Notes under the pieces: generated by a model | What the model was told of the DNA's origin: nothing | Databases searched by the model: none | Seen by the model: the letters and a program-made list of their open reading frames with translations, nothing else | Assembly (NCBI RefSeq): GCF_001514265.1 | Contig: NZ_KQ948988.1 | Span: 565,395-629,394, forward strand | From: Streptomyces resistomycificus | GTDB lineage: Bacteria; Actinomycetota; Actinomycetes; Streptomycetales; Streptomycetaceae | Length of the DNA: 64,000 nucleotides | Reading direction: 5' to 3' | Part shown: positions 7,719 through 16,827 of the stretch, piece by piece | Numbering within the stretch: the stretch's first letter is position 1 | Layout of the letters: every line of letters starts with the position of its first letter | Position numbers and translations under genes: made by a program

Positions 7719-8879
7719 GTGGCGGAGGCTGCAGGCAAGGATGCCCGGGCGAAGGCGCGGGTGCTCATCGCCGCGGACAAGTTCAAGGGCTCACTGACGG
7801 CCGTACAGGTGGCCGAGCGCGTGACGGCCGGGCTGCGCCGGGCCGTGCCCGGTCTCGACGTGGCGTCGCTGCCCGTGGCCGACGGCGGCGACGGGACGGT
7901 GGACGCGGCCGTCGCGGCCGGGTTCGAACGCCGGGAGGTACGGGTCGCCGGGCCCCTCGGGCAGGAGGTGACGGCCGCCTTCGCGCTCCGCGACGGCACG
8001 GCGGTCGTGGAGATGGCCGAGGCGAGCGGACTGCAGAGGCTGCCCGCCGGGACCTTCGCCCCGCTGACGGCGTCCACGTACGGCTCGGGCGAGCTGCTGC
8101 GGGCCGCGCTGGACGCGGGCGCCCGCACGATCGTCTTCGGGGTCGGCGGCAGCGCCACCACGGACGGCGGCGCCGGGATGCTGTCGGCGCTGGGCGCCCG
8201 GTTCCTGGACGCGGACGGTGAGCCGGTGCCGCCGGGCGGCGGCGGCCTCGCCGAGCTGGCCTCGGCGGACCTGTCGGGCCTCGATGCGCGCCTCACCGAC
8301 GTCGAAGTGGTCCTCGCGAGCGACGTCGACAACCCGCTGACCGGCCCGAAGGGCGCGCCCGCGGTCTACGGCCCGCAGAAGGGCGCCTCGCCGGACGACG
8401 TGGAGGCCCTGGACGCCGCTCTCGCGCACTTCGCGAAGGTGCTGGAGGGACCGGTCGGCCCGCAGGCCGCCGAGTACGCGGCGTCGCCGGGCGCGGGCGC
8501 CGCGGGCGGCATCGGCTACGGCGCCCTGCTGCTGGGCGCCCGCTTCCGCCCCGGCATCGAGGTCATGCTCGACGTCCTGGGTTTCGCCTCCGCCCTGGAC
8601 CGCGCCGACCTGGTCATCACCGGCGAGGGCTCGCTCGACGAGCAGACGCTCCACGGCAAGGCTCCGGCGGGCGTCGCCGCGGCGGCCCGGGCCGCCGACA
8701 AGGAGGTCGTCGCGGTCTGCGGCCGTCTGGCCCTGCCGCCCGAGGCCCTGGGCCGGGCCGGCATCCGGCGGGCGTACCCCCTGACGGACGTGGAGCCGGA
8801 CGTGGCGAAGTGCATCGCCGAGGCCGGGCCGATTCTGGAACGGGTCGCGGAGCGGATCGGGCGGGACTTCTTGACCTGA
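7719..8879 (+). CDS. glxK: Glycerate kinase
   Basis: A 386-residue glycerate kinase of the GarK/GlxK family, phosphorylating D-glycerate with ATP in glyoxylate and serine metabolism. Diagnostic segments are 'LIAADKFKGSLTA' at the N-terminus, 'PVADGGDGTVDA', 'GVGGSATTDGGAGML' and 'ITGEGSLDEQT'. The open frame extends further upstream, but GTG 7719 has a purine-rich ribosome site (GGGGAAG) and begins just before the conserved fold. The gene stands alone, divergent from the ADP-ribosylglycohydrolase. Confidence 0.92.
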   Translation: MAEAAGKDARAKARVLIAADKFKGSLTAVQVAERVTAGLRRAVPGLDVASLPVADGGDGTVDAAVAAGFERREVRVAGPLGQEVTAAFALRDGTAVVEMAEASGLQRLPAGTFAPLTASTYGSGELLRAALDAGARTIVFGVGGSATTDGGAGMLSALGARFLDADGEPVPPGGGGLAELASADLSGLDARLTDVEVVLASDVDNPLTGPKGAPAVYGPQKGASPDDVEALDAALAHFAKVLEGPVGPQAAEYAASPGAGAAGGIGYGALLLGARFRPGIEVMLDVLGFASALDRADLVITGEGSLDEQTLHGKAPAGVAAAARAADKEVVAVCGRLALPPEALGRAGIRRAYPLTDVEPDVAKCIAEAGPILERVAERIGRDFLT

Positions 8880-9150
8880 ACCGGTCACCGCAGCGGGATC
8901 AGCTCCCCGTCGGCCGCGGGGGGCGAGGCCTGCCGCCTCCGGTCCGAACCCCCGTAGCGGACCGTCGGCGCGCAGGCCCCGCCAGAACTATCGCCGAGCC
9001 GCCTCACCCCTGCCATGGGGACAAGTGCGTATTGACGGCCGGGCGGCCGCTGGCCACGGTCAGCGCCTCTGCGGCAAGCTGCTCCGTACGCCACGCTTGA
9101 TCGTCGCGTGGCGCTCTCTGCTCAGGCAGGGGGACGCGAAAGGCAGAGGG

Positions 9151-9993
9151 ATGTCAGACCCCGCGGGAAACGACTACGCACGCATGCTGGAGCTCGCCGT
9201 GTGTCTCCTGGAGACCAGGGACCCGGATCATCTGTGGTGTGCTGTGGCGGAGGAACTGATGCGCGCGCTCGGCGGCGAGGTGGTCGTCGGCAAGGACTGC
9301 GAGTGGGCCGCCGACGACGGGCCCGTGCGGGCGTGGCGAAGGGGCGCGGGCAGCGCGGCGGACGTGCCCTCGCGTCAGGCCGCGCGCCTGATCCGGGAGG
9401 GCTACCCCTTCGCCGGGCACTACGGCACCGTGCAGGACCGGGCACCCCGCACGGCCGCCCAGCTCACCGGCGCCGGGTGGCGCAACAGCGAGACCGCGAG
9501 CGTCCTTGGGCAGTGTCTCGGCACCGAACACATGCTGGGCCTGCCCCTACCGGGCCGGAGCAACCCGGTGCGGGGCTTCCTGATCCACCGCGCGGGCCCC
9601 GACTTCGACGAACGGGCCCTGCGGTACGCGACGGCCGTTCAGCCGCTGCTGCGCGCGGCCGCCGCCCAGCACGAACTGCTGACCGGTTACGCGGCGCCGG
9701 GCGTGGCGGGCCCAAACCGTGGAGCGGAACGCCCGTCCGGAGCGGGGACGTCCGACCTCGGCCTCACCCCGCGCGAGACCGCTGTCCTGCGACTGCTCGC
9801 CGAGGGCCTGCCCGCGCAGGCCATAGGACGTCGACTGCACGTGTCGGTTCGGACCGTGCACAAGCATCTGCAGAGCGTGTACCGGAAGCTGGACGCCCCG
9901 GACCGGCTCAGCGCCGTGCTGAACGCACAGCGGCTCGGCCTGCTCGCCCCGGACGCCCCGCGCAACGTGCCGGCGCCGGCGTACAACGGGTGA
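9151..9993 (+). CDS. LuxR-family transcriptional regulator
   Basis: A 280-residue DNA-binding protein. The C-terminal 65 residues are a GerE/LuxR helix-turn-helix: 'LTPRETAVLRLLAEGLPAQ' then 'RRLHVSVRTVHKHLQSVYRKL'. The N-terminal 200 residues look like a GAF/PAS-type sensory region without a recognisable phospho-acceptor motif, so it may respond to a ligand and not a kinase. ATG 9151 has AAAGG and GAGGG upstream. It is followed by a strong hairpin and converges with a small secreted-protein gene. Target genes cannot be inferred. Confidence 0.85.
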   Translation: MSDPAGNDYARMLELAVCLLETRDPDHLWCAVAEELMRALGGEVVVGKDCEWAADDGPVRAWRRGAGSAADVPSRQAARLIREGYPFAGHYGTVQDRAPRTAAQLTGAGWRNSETASVLGQCLGTEHMLGLPLPGRSNPVRGFLIHRAGPDFDERALRYATAVQPLLRAAAAQHELLTGYAAPGVAGPNRGAERPSGAGTSDLGLTPRETAVLRLLAEGLPAQAIGRRLHVSVRTVHKHLQSVYRKLDAPDRLSAVLNAQRLGLLAPDAPRNVPAPAYNG

Positions 9994-10036
9994 GGCAAGG
10001 CCTTCAGGCACCGGCGCGTTGACGCCCGGGGCGCGG

Positions 10037-10077
10037 ACGCCCTGTGTGGCAGATGCCGCATCTGCCACACAGGGCGT
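10037..10077. terminator. Perfect 19-bp inverted repeat between convergent genes
   Basis: Arms at 10037-10055 (ACGCCCTGTGTGGCAGATG) and 10059-10077 are exact reverse complements around a 3-nt loop (CCG). There is no T-run, as usual in Streptomyces. It lies 44 nt after the LuxR-gene stop and 5 nt beyond the stop of the convergent secreted-protein gene, so it can terminate transcription from both sides. Confidence 0.85.
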
Positions 10078-10081
10078 GGGA

Positions 10082-10486
10082 TCAGCGTCCGTCGCCGGGC
10101 CGGTCGTCCGGGCCGCACTTGTCCGGGGTCCCGTCGAAGTGCACGCAAGCGGTGACCTTCACGACGTAGTTGCTCGCGGAGGAGTCGCTGTACGTGGTCT
10201 CTCCCTGGCCCTGGTTGTTCAGGAGGCGGAGGCCCTTGGTGTTCTTGCGGTCGAACTCCGAGTAGACGCCGTTGCCGTCCGCCCTCTCGTCGCGAACGGC
10301 GACGTTCTTGTTGCCGTTCGACTGCAGGCTGTAGGCGTAGGAGATGTGGATGTTGGGGTTGGTGTGGTGGTTGAGCCTGGACGTGACGTCTTCGCCGGCG
10401 TCGGCGTAGGCCGGCGATGCCCCCGCAACGGCCCCGAGCATGGCAACCGCCATCGCGGCCTTCTTGGCAGTCCTGGTTATCTGCAT
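10082..10486 (-). CDS. Small secreted protein of unknown function
   Basis: A 134-residue protein with a clear Sec signal peptide: positively charged N-terminus (MQITRTAKKA), hydrophobic core of about 15 residues and a likely cleavage after 'SPAYA' near residue 28. The mature part is polar, rich in Asn, Ser and Gly, and holds two cysteines near the end (in 'TACVHF' and 'DKCGPD') that could form a disulfide. No family is recognised. A 769-bp non-coding stretch separates it from a divergently transcribed ABC transporter. Confidence 0.7.
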   Translation of the reverse strand: MQITRTAKKAAMAVAMLGAVAGASPAYADAGEDVTSRLNHHTNPNIHISYAYSLQSNGNKNVAVRDERADGNGVYSEFDRKNTKGLRLLNNQGQGETTYSDSSASNYVVKVTACVHFDGTPDKCGPDDRPGDGR

Positions 10487-11255
10487 GATTCTCCCCTTTG
10501 GCGCAGCAACTCAACAGCTGCGGTTGGCGGCCATTACGAGACGGCCCTCAGATAGGGCGCACCCATGGGAAGGCAACGCCAGGCAGGTCACGCCTGGCGG
10601 CTTTTGCTGCAGATCCCCCCATGGAAGCGAGAAGAAGGGCCTTCCTCGCGACCAGTGCAAGATCTTATGTCAAAGCCGGCGGCAGGCAAGTGCAATTCCG
10701 GCGGGGCTCGCAACACCGCTCGACGCTTCACTGGGGAAGGGGAGATTTATCCCCGCGAGTTCTCAACTTCGTTGTGGAGTAAGCGACTTACTGTCCTGGA
10801 GGGATCGGTGCAACCGACCGAGGGGCGAGGCTTCTTCGGGAGGCCGACATTGCTGCCTATCCGTCAAAACCCTTCAATGGGCACGAAATCAGCGTGTCCC
10901 ACGTCACAGACGCGGGCTCGTGTGCGCTGTGTTCCGATCGGCTCCCCTGTGCGTCACGTGTCGGGGTCATAGAAGCCCATCGAGATCCTTAGGCCCGATT
11001 TGTCTCCGTGTGCAACGTGAACGCGCCGAGGGCGTGTTGGTCTATTTCTTTTGCCCGCTGATCGCCTTGGCCTACTATCGGCACCGATCGCGAGGGGCTG
11101 ACCTCTCTCGCGCAACGGGGGACGATTCACGGGGGCGCTGTTTCATGCTCACGGGAAGAGCCCGACATCCGCGGGACAGGGGGCTCGCCTCTGCCCCGCG
11201 GCGCCACCGCGACGTCGCACGGTGACGCGGCAACAGCTACCCGAGGGCACATCAC
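10487..11255. other. 769-bp stretch without a convincing gene
   Basis: The space between the secreted-protein gene and the ABC transporter has visibly lower GC than the rest of the window. Frames open here lack Streptomyces third-position GC bias and resemble no family. It holds a candidate promoter at 11051-11078 and, just downstream, an imperfect hairpin (CGCGAG ... CTCGCG) near 11089-11115. It may be a long leader, a small-RNA region or the remains of transferred DNA. Confidence 0.5.
11051..11078 (+). promoter_or_regulatory. Candidate vegetative-type promoter for the ABC transporter genes
   Basis: TTGCCC at 11051-11056 and TACTAT at 11073-11078 are separated by 16 bp, close to the -35/-10 consensus of the main actinobacterial sigma factor. 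It points toward the GTG at 11256, which would leave a leader of about 170 nt. This is a motif match only. Confidence 0.35.
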
Positions 11256-11966
11256 GTGAGCAACTCCGACAGCGGGCCCGCGCCCGATCCCGTACTCCGC
11301 ATTCAGGATCTGAAGTACTCGGTCCGGAACCGGGCCCTTTTCAAGGGCCTGCAACTCACTGTCAGTGCCGGCGAGTCAGTAGCGATCACGGGACCGAGCG
11401 GCTCGGGCAAGAGCACGCTGCTCTCGTCGATCCTCGGTCTGATCGAGCCGCACGGCGGAAGCATCAGGGTGAGCGGTGCGGACGTAACGAAGCTGCGGGG
11501 TAGGCAGCTCGCCAGGCTGCGCAGCGAAACGATCGGCACGGTCTTCCAGTTCGGGGAGCTGCTGCCCGAACTCAGCCCGCTGGACAACGTGGCGCTGGCC
11601 GCGCTTTTGTCGCGCTCCGACCGCGCCGGCGGGTACCGCCAGGCACAGGAACTGCTGGACGAACTACGCGTTCCGCGGGCTGGGACGACGGAGGAACTCT
11701 CCGGAGGAGAGCATCAGCGGACAGCCGTGGCTCGTGCGCTGATCAACTCGCCCGAGCTGATTCTGGCCGACGAACCCACGGGCTCCCTCGACCCTGACGC
11801 CACTGCCCGCATCGCGGAACTGCTCTTCGATCTCCCTCGGCGGCGCAGGTGTGGGCTGGTGCTGGTGACGCACGATGTCGAGGTTGCCGCACGAGCGGAC
11901 CGGGTGCTGCGTCTCGAGGCCGGTCTGCTGGTCCCCGCCCGGGCACAGGAGGCGGTGCAGGCGTGA
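11256..11966 (+). CDS. ABC transporter ATP-binding protein (MacB/LolD type)
   Basis: A 236-residue ATPase subunit with every motif in place: Walker A 'GPSGSGKST', Q-loop 'VFQFGELLPELS', signature 'LSGGEHQR', Walker B 'LILADEPTG' and H-loop 'VTHD'. The 'ELLPELSPLDNV' type Q-loop is typical of MacB/LolD/FtsE-like ATPases that drive mechanotransmission permeases. It starts with GTG, and its stop overlaps the GTG of the permease (GTGA). The substrate is unknown; peptide, antibiotic or lipoprotein handling are all possible. Confidence 0.9.
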   Translation: MSNSDSGPAPDPVLRIQDLKYSVRNRALFKGLQLTVSAGESVAITGPSGSGKSTLLSSILGLIEPHGGSIRVSGADVTKLRGRQLARLRSETIGTVFQFGELLPELSPLDNVALAALLSRSDRAGGYRQAQELLDELRVPRAGTTEELSGGEHQRTAVARALINSPELILADEPTGSLDPDATARIAELLFDLPRRRRCGLVLVTHDVEVAARADRVLRLEAGLLVPARAQEAVQA

Positions 11967-14194
11967 GCGGGGCCGGCCACGGCGGCCTGTCACGTCAGCT
12001 GCTGCGTATAGGGCGCGACGCGGGTCGACGCTCGGAGGCGGCCGGAACCAGGGCCGCGGCCCTGGCGCTCTCGGCGTTCGCCGTCGCACTGTGCCTGGGC
12101 CTGCTGGCGATGGTGCACGCCACCTATGCCGGCAAGGAACTGCGGCGCGACGCCAGGACTCCGGTCGGGCAGACAGAGCAATCGCGGGCCAGCCGTGCCA
12201 CGTTGTGGCTGGTCGGCTCGGACGCGCTGAAGGGGCAGCGGAGTTTCAGCGTCGTGTTCATCGCGCCGCGAACGTCGAATGCCCCGCTTCCTCCAGGAGT
12301 GGATCGCTGGCCGGGACCGGGTGAGGCCGTTCTGTCCCCCGGTCTGCTGAAAGCCGGCGCCGCGGAGGGAATCGCCGACCGTTACGGAAAACTCTCCGGC
12401 ACGGTCGGGCAGGAGGGGCTGGACGACCCCGGGGAGTGGCTCGCCTACGTCCGGCCCGCCCAGGGCATGAAGGCCGAGGCGCCGATCGAGGCCGTGGTCG
12501 GCTTCGGGCCGAAGGCCGGCACGCCGGCCGAAGGCTTGCAGCCGGGAACGGGGGGCGACAACGACAAGCCCGAGTGGATGTTCCAGAGCCTCGTCATCGG
12601 CCTGCTGCTCGTACCGAGTCTCGTGCTGCTGTTCACCGCGCTCCGCGCCGGGGCACATGGCCGTGACCGCAGAGGCGCCCTGGTCGAGGCCCTGGGAGGA
12701 CTGGGGCGCGACCGCGCGCTGATCGCCGTGGGCGAGGCGATGCGACCGGTGACGCTGGGAGCCCTCGCGTCCGTGCCGTTCTTCGCCGCGGCCGCGTTCG
12801 TCGACGTCCGCGTCCCGTTCGTCGGCTACGTGACGTCGTCCACCGACGTACGTCAGCACGGCTGGCCGGTCCTGCTGACTCCCGTGGCCGCCGTGGTGAC
12901 GGCGCTGGCCCTCGCCGTCATCAGCGACCAGCTGTCCAGCCGGGTCAAGGGGACCCGACCCGCCACCGCGAGCAGGTCACGCCGACAGCGGTACCTCGCG
13001 TTCCTGTGCGCGCCGGCGGTCCTGCTCGCCAGCCGCGGTCCGGAACTGGCCGGCGACAGTACGCAGTACCGGTCATGGATCAGCTGGGTCGGCCTCGCCC
13101 TCGTCGTCCTCACCCTGCCGGCCGCGGTGGCAGTCGTCGTGGCCAGGCTCGGGGGAAGCCTGGCGCGGGCCGGACGACAGCGGGGGTGGGCCGGCGCGCT
13201 GATCGCGGGCCGCCGCCTCAGCCACTACCCGGCCGCCACGGCCCGCCTGGTCACGGGTGTGACGGTCGCGCTGATCGTCTTCACGCAGGCCCTCGCCTGG
13301 CAGGCGATGTTCGGGACCTACCACGCCGAAATGGAGGAGATCCTCAGCGCCGCCGACAGGAACGTGGCCGAGATCGGCCCCAGGGGGACGGCCTCCGCCA
13401 CAGAGGCCGCCGCCTATCTCGAGTCCATCCCCGAGGGCCATGCGCCGGTCGTCCTCGCGCCTGCCCGCACCGCCGGTGAGGGCCCCGTCACGATCAGCGG
13501 GGGATGCGTCGCTCTGGAGAGCCTTCGGCTGCCGTGTGCGTCCAAGCCGGCCCGCGTCGATGTCGCTCTCGACCGGCGCCTGCAGCAGCTGCTCCGCTGG
13601 AACACGGAGGGCGGTACCTATCTGAAGGTGGTCCGAGCCGACCACGCCGAGCTGGCCGAGCAGACCGTGCAGAGCACCAACACCCTGGCGGTGGTGAGGG
13701 TTGACGGCGGCCTCCCCGCCGTCACGGCTCTCAAGGAAGCCTCCTACCGGGCTTATCCCCGTGGCGCCCAGGTCCGTTACCCCGGCGAGGAGTGGCTGGT
13801 GGACGGCATTCCGGACCGGGACCAGGGCCGGTGGATCCGGCTCTTCGGTGTGCTGGGGATGGGAATCCTCGTGCTCGCCATCGGTCTCAGAGGCAAGGCC
13901 GAGTTCCTGCGCCAGGGCCGGGCACTTGCGCCGCTGACCGTGTTGACCGGGGGATACCGCGTCTTCCGCAGCAGCGCGGCCTGGGCGATCGTCGCGCCGC
14001 TCACGCTCGCCGCGCTGGCGGGATGCGTCGTCGCCGCCTGGACCGCACGACCGGTCGCCCGGCCGGGAATGGCCTACTTCGTCCCCGGGAGCCTGATGGC
14101 GACCGCCGTCGCCGTGGTGCTCGCCGTGGCCGTCGTGATGGGGCTGTGGGCTGCCCGGATCGCCGGGCGGCAGGCGCGCGACTGGCGAGCCTAG
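11963..14194 (+). CDS. FtsX/MacB-like ABC transporter permease
   Basis: A 743-residue membrane protein forming the partner of the preceding ATPase. A transmembrane helix at about residues 28-50 is followed by an extracellular domain of about 160 residues. Then come groups of helices around residues 210-235, 265-290, 310-330, 350-410, 430-450, 635-650 and 675-740, with a second external domain of about 170 residues in the C-terminal half. This duplicated layout is typical of actinobacterial FtsX-like exporters. The GTG start overlaps the ATPase stop by 4 nt. No regulator or resistance gene next to it reveals the substrate. Confidence 0.82.
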   Translation: MSGAGHGGLSRQLLRIGRDAGRRSEAAGTRAAALALSAFAVALCLGLLAMVHATYAGKELRRDARTPVGQTEQSRASRATLWLVGSDALKGQRSFSVVFIAPRTSNAPLPPGVDRWPGPGEAVLSPGLLKAGAAEGIADRYGKLSGTVGQEGLDDPGEWLAYVRPAQGMKAEAPIEAVVGFGPKAGTPAEGLQPGTGGDNDKPEWMFQSLVIGLLLVPSLVLLFTALRAGAHGRDRRGALVEALGGLGRDRALIAVGEAMRPVTLGALASVPFFAAAAFVDVRVPFVGYVTSSTDVRQHGWPVLLTPVAAVVTALALAVISDQLSSRVKGTRPATASRSRRQRYLAFLCAPAVLLASRGPELAGDSTQYRSWISWVGLALVVLTLPAAVAVVVARLGGSLARAGRQRGWAGALIAGRRLSHYPAATARLVTGVTVALIVFTQALAWQAMFGTYHAEMEEILSAADRNVAEIGPRGTASATEAAAYLESIPEGHAPVVLAPARTAGEGPVTISGGCVALESLRLPCASKPARVDVALDRRLQQLLRWNTEGGTYLKVVRADHAELAEQTVQSTNTLAVVRVDGGLPAVTALKEASYRAYPRGAQVRYPGEEWLVDGIPDRDQGRWIRLFGVLGMGILVLAIGLRGKAEFLRQGRALAPLTVLTGGYRVFRSSAAWAIVAPLTLAALAGCVVAAWTARPVARPGMAYFVPGSLMATAVAVVLAVAVVMGLWAARIAGRQARDWRA

Positions 14195-14228
14195 CTGTCC
14201 CTTTGGCTCGGCCCGCACACCCGGTTCC

Positions 14229-14247
14229 GCCCCCGGGGCCCGGGGGC
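14229..14247 (+). terminator. GC-rich hairpin after the ABC permease gene
   Basis: An 8-bp perfect stem (GCCCCCGG / CCGGGGGC) with a 3-nt loop, 35 nt past the permease stop. It is short but very GC-rich, and is a plausible intrinsic terminator in this genome. Confidence 0.5.
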
Positions 14248-14420
14248 TGAGGCCATCCCGACGTGAGCGTTTCCCGCCCGCGCCGGTGATCCAGCCGACC
14301 CCACTCCCGCCCGCCAGGGCGCTCTTCCCGCACGCGGTCATCGGCCCGCGTCGGGCGTGTCGTCAGACGCCCGACGTCGACTTCGGCCGGCTCCGCCATC
14401 CCAAGGACCTGAACGACTTC

Positions 14421-15863
14421 ATGAGCTGCCACATGACCATCCTGCGGCGCCGGCTGCCCGTCTGGCTGATACCGCTGCTGTGGACCATCGCCCTGGGCCT
14501 GTGGGGGCTGTCCCGGCAGCACAGCGTGTGGCGGGACGAAGCCGCGACCTGGCAGGTGGCCCGGCGGCCCGTCGCCGACATCTGGCGCATGCTGGGGGAG
14601 GTCGATGCCGTACACGGCCTCTACTACCTGCTGATGCACGGGCTCTTCGAATGCTTCGGGCCCGGCATCGCCACACTGCGCCTGCCCTCCGTGCTGGCCG
14701 GGGCGGTGGCGGCGGCGTGTGTGACGGTCATCGGCCACCGGCTGGCCGGTGGCCGGGCGGGTCTGGGCGGAGGGCTGGTCTTCGGGCTGCTCCCCGCCGT
14801 GCAGTTCTACCTCCAGGAGGGACGCCCGTACGCACTGGTCGCGGCCGGAGCCGGCATCTCCACACTGCTGCTGGTCACCGCGTTGCAGGGACGCGACCGG
14901 AAAGCCCACTGGGCGGCCTACGGCGGCACGGTCCTGCTGTGCGCGCTGCTCAACTGGCTGTCGCTGCTCATACTGCCCGCGCACGCGGCGACCCTGGCCT
15001 GGACGAGAACCGGGCGCCGGACATGGATTCGCTGGGCGGGGGCGGGCACGGCCGCCGTGGCGGCTGCCCTGCCCTTGATCCTTTTCTCCCTCACCCAGTC
15101 CCGGCAGGTGTCCTGGATCCCGCCGCTGACCTGGCACATGCTGATCGGCCCGGCGATCGTGCTGGCCATCGGCGCTCTCGGCGCCCTGCTCGACCGGCCA
15201 CGGGCAGGCAGACTGTCGCTGGCGGCCGTCGCGCTGCCCTTGCTGGCCGTGCCGCAGATCGGCCTGATCGGCCTCTCCTTGGCCAAGCCACTCTTCCTGG
15301 ACCGTTACGTCCTGTTCAGCATGCTGGGCCTGGCCCTGCTGATCGGCGCGGCACTGGGTGCGGTGGCGCGGATGATCAGTCCGCGGTTCCCCCGGGTGTC
15401 ACGGTGGCTGGTGCCGGTGGTGGTCGCCGTGGCCGTGATCGCGCTGTGGCCGCAATCGCTGGCCAAACGGTCCCCGGCCAGCCGCGTGGACGATGTCCTG
15501 GCGGTGGCGGCGGACGTGCGAGAGCTCAAGAAGGACGGCGACGCGGTCGTCTTCGTTCCGGCGGCCCGCCGTGACACCGCGCTGGTTTCCCCCGCCGCGT
15601 TCGCCGGCCTGCGGGACGTCGCGCTGGCGGAGAGTCCGGTGGCGTCCGGGACGCTGAAGGGTGAGGAGGCGAGCCCGCGGAGCATACGGACCGCGATGCT
15701 CGAGCAGCGGCGGATCGTGCTGGTCACCGATGTGCCCGAGGTGGCCCGGCCGGTGTCGGCGGCAAGGGACAAGGAGAAGATCGCCGTCCTGGAGAAGTGC
15801 TTCACAGTGGTCGCGGACAAGCAGGTCCGCGGGCGGCGCGTGACGGTGTACGAGCGGCTGTGA
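14421..15863 (+). CDS. GT39-like (mannosyltransferase-type) polytopic membrane protein
   Basis: A 480-residue protein with about 10-12 predicted transmembrane helices and a C-terminal soluble domain from about residue 365. The first loop carries 'WRDEAATWQVARR', matching the acidic motif (often D-E) by which GT-C fold glycosyltransferases of families 39/83 bind lipid-phosphate sugars. 'HGLYYLLMHGL' and 'QEGRPYALVA' are further hallmarks of this family. It probably transfers a sugar from polyprenyl-phosphate to an exported acceptor, which is unknown. ATG 14421 or 14433 could be the start; neither has a strong ribosome site. Confidence 0.78.
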   Translation: MSCHMTILRRRLPVWLIPLLWTIALGLWGLSRQHSVWRDEAATWQVARRPVADIWRMLGEVDAVHGLYYLLMHGLFECFGPGIATLRLPSVLAGAVAAACVTVIGHRLAGGRAGLGGGLVFGLLPAVQFYLQEGRPYALVAAGAGISTLLLVTALQGRDRKAHWAAYGGTVLLCALLNWLSLLILPAHAATLAWTRTGRRTWIRWAGAGTAAVAAALPLILFSLTQSRQVSWIPPLTWHMLIGPAIVLAIGALGALLDRPRAGRLSLAAVALPLLAVPQIGLIGLSLAKPLFLDRYVLFSMLGLALLIGAALGAVARMISPRFPRVSRWLVPVVVAVAVIALWPQSLAKRSPASRVDDVLAVAADVRELKKDGDAVVFVPAARRDTALVSPAAFAGLRDVALAESPVASGTLKGEEASPRSIRTAMLEQRRIVLVTDVPEVARPVSAARDKEKIAVLEKCFTVVADKQVRGRRVTVYERL

Positions 15864-15901
15864 CCAGACCGGTGGGGCATCGCCGGTGCCGCGCGGGAAA
15901 A

Positions 15902-15947
15902 CCCGAGGGGCCTGGACCGAATCACGATGCGGTCCAGGCCCCTCGGG
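15902..15947. terminator. 17-bp perfect hairpin between convergent genes
   Basis: Arms CCCGAGGGGCCTGGACC (15902-15918) and its exact complement (15931-15947) enclose a 12-nt loop. It lies between the GT39-like gene and pssA, which converge here, so it probably serves both. Confidence 0.85.
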
Positions 15948-15963
15948 CAACGTACAAGCAGGG

Positions 15964-16827
15964 CTACGGGACCTGCGCCGCCCGCGCCTCGCGGCTCTCG
16001 CGCCGGTTGTCACGGAAGGTGTTCACCCGGCGGGCCGTGGCGAACAGCGGGATCGTCGCCGCCATCACGATCTGCAGCGCGCAGCCCGTCTGCAGCAGCA
16101 CCTGGCCGCCCGGCGCGTCGAACGCCCACGCCGCCAGCATGCCCATGGCCGACACGATCCAGGCGAGCATGGCCACCGCGAGGACGCCCCGCGGCTTCGG
16201 GTACTCGACCCGGCTCACCATCAGCCACGCGGTACCGACGACCGCCAGCAGCGTCGCCTCGAACGGCAGCTCGAGCAGCACGATCGACACGACCGTGAGT
16301 GCGCCGAACGGCGAGGGCATGCCCTGGAACGTGCCGTCCTTCACGGTGACGCACGAGAAGCGGGCAAGCCGCAGCACCACCGCCAACAGCACAACGATCG
16401 CGCCCACCGCCGCGACCCGCTCGTGCGCGTCCCTCGCGACCATGCCGTAGACGAGGACGAAGTACGCCGGGGCCAGGCCGAAGCTGACCAGGTCGGAGAG
16501 GTTGTCCAGCTCCGCGCCCATCGGCGAGGAGCGCAGCTTGCGCGCCACCAGGCCGTCGAACAGGTCGAAGACCGCCGCGCAGAGCATCAGGATGACCGCC
16601 GTGGCCGCGCTGTTGCGGGCCATGCCGGACTCCTGGCTGGCCGTGAGGTGCGGGATCAGGATGCCGGTGGTGGTGAAGTACACCGCCATGAAGCCGCACG
16701 TGGCGTTGCCGAGGGTGAGGGTGTCCGCTATTGAGAGGCGGAGAGAGAGGGGCATCTCCTCTGCCTCGTCCACCTCGTCGGCCTCGGGCACCCAGCCCGC
16801 CTGGGTCTCCGGATCAATCACGGTCAA
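15964..16827 (-). CDS. pssA: CDP-diacylglycerol--serine O-phosphatidyltransferase (phosphatidylserine synthase)
   Basis: A 287-residue integral membrane enzyme joining CDP-diacylglycerol and serine to phosphatidylserine. The CDP-alcohol phosphatidyltransferase motif (D-G-x2-A-R-x8-G-x3-D-x3-D) is seen as 'DGLVARKLRSSPMGAELDN' followed by LSD. About eight hydrophobic helices follow or flank it. The reading starts at TTG 16827 or GTG 16821; both overlap the end of psd, so the genes are translationally coupled. Together they make phosphatidylethanolamine. Confidence 0.92.
   Translation of the reverse strand: MTVIDPETQAGWVPEADEVDEAEEMPLSLRLSIADTLTLGNATCGFMAVYFTTTGILIPHLTASQESGMARNSAATAVILMLCAAVFDLFDGLVARKLRSSPMGAELDNLSDLVSFGLAPAYFVLVYGMVARDAHERVAAVGAIVVLLAVVLRLARFSCVTVKDGTFQGMPSPFGALTVVSIVLLELPFEATLLAVVGTAWLMVSRVEYPKPRGVLAVAMLAWIVSAMGMLAAWAFDAPGGQVLLQTGCALQIVMAATIPLFATARRVNTFRDNRRESREARAAQVP

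Noticed and set aside
8885..9094. Short minus-strand frame after glycerate kinase
   Set aside because: No ribosome site, no recognised family, no neighbour support; the 271-bp gap is better read as the regulator's promoter region.
10498..11225. Frames inside the 769-bp low-GC gap
   Set aside because: None has the third-position GC bias of real genes here, and the translations look random.
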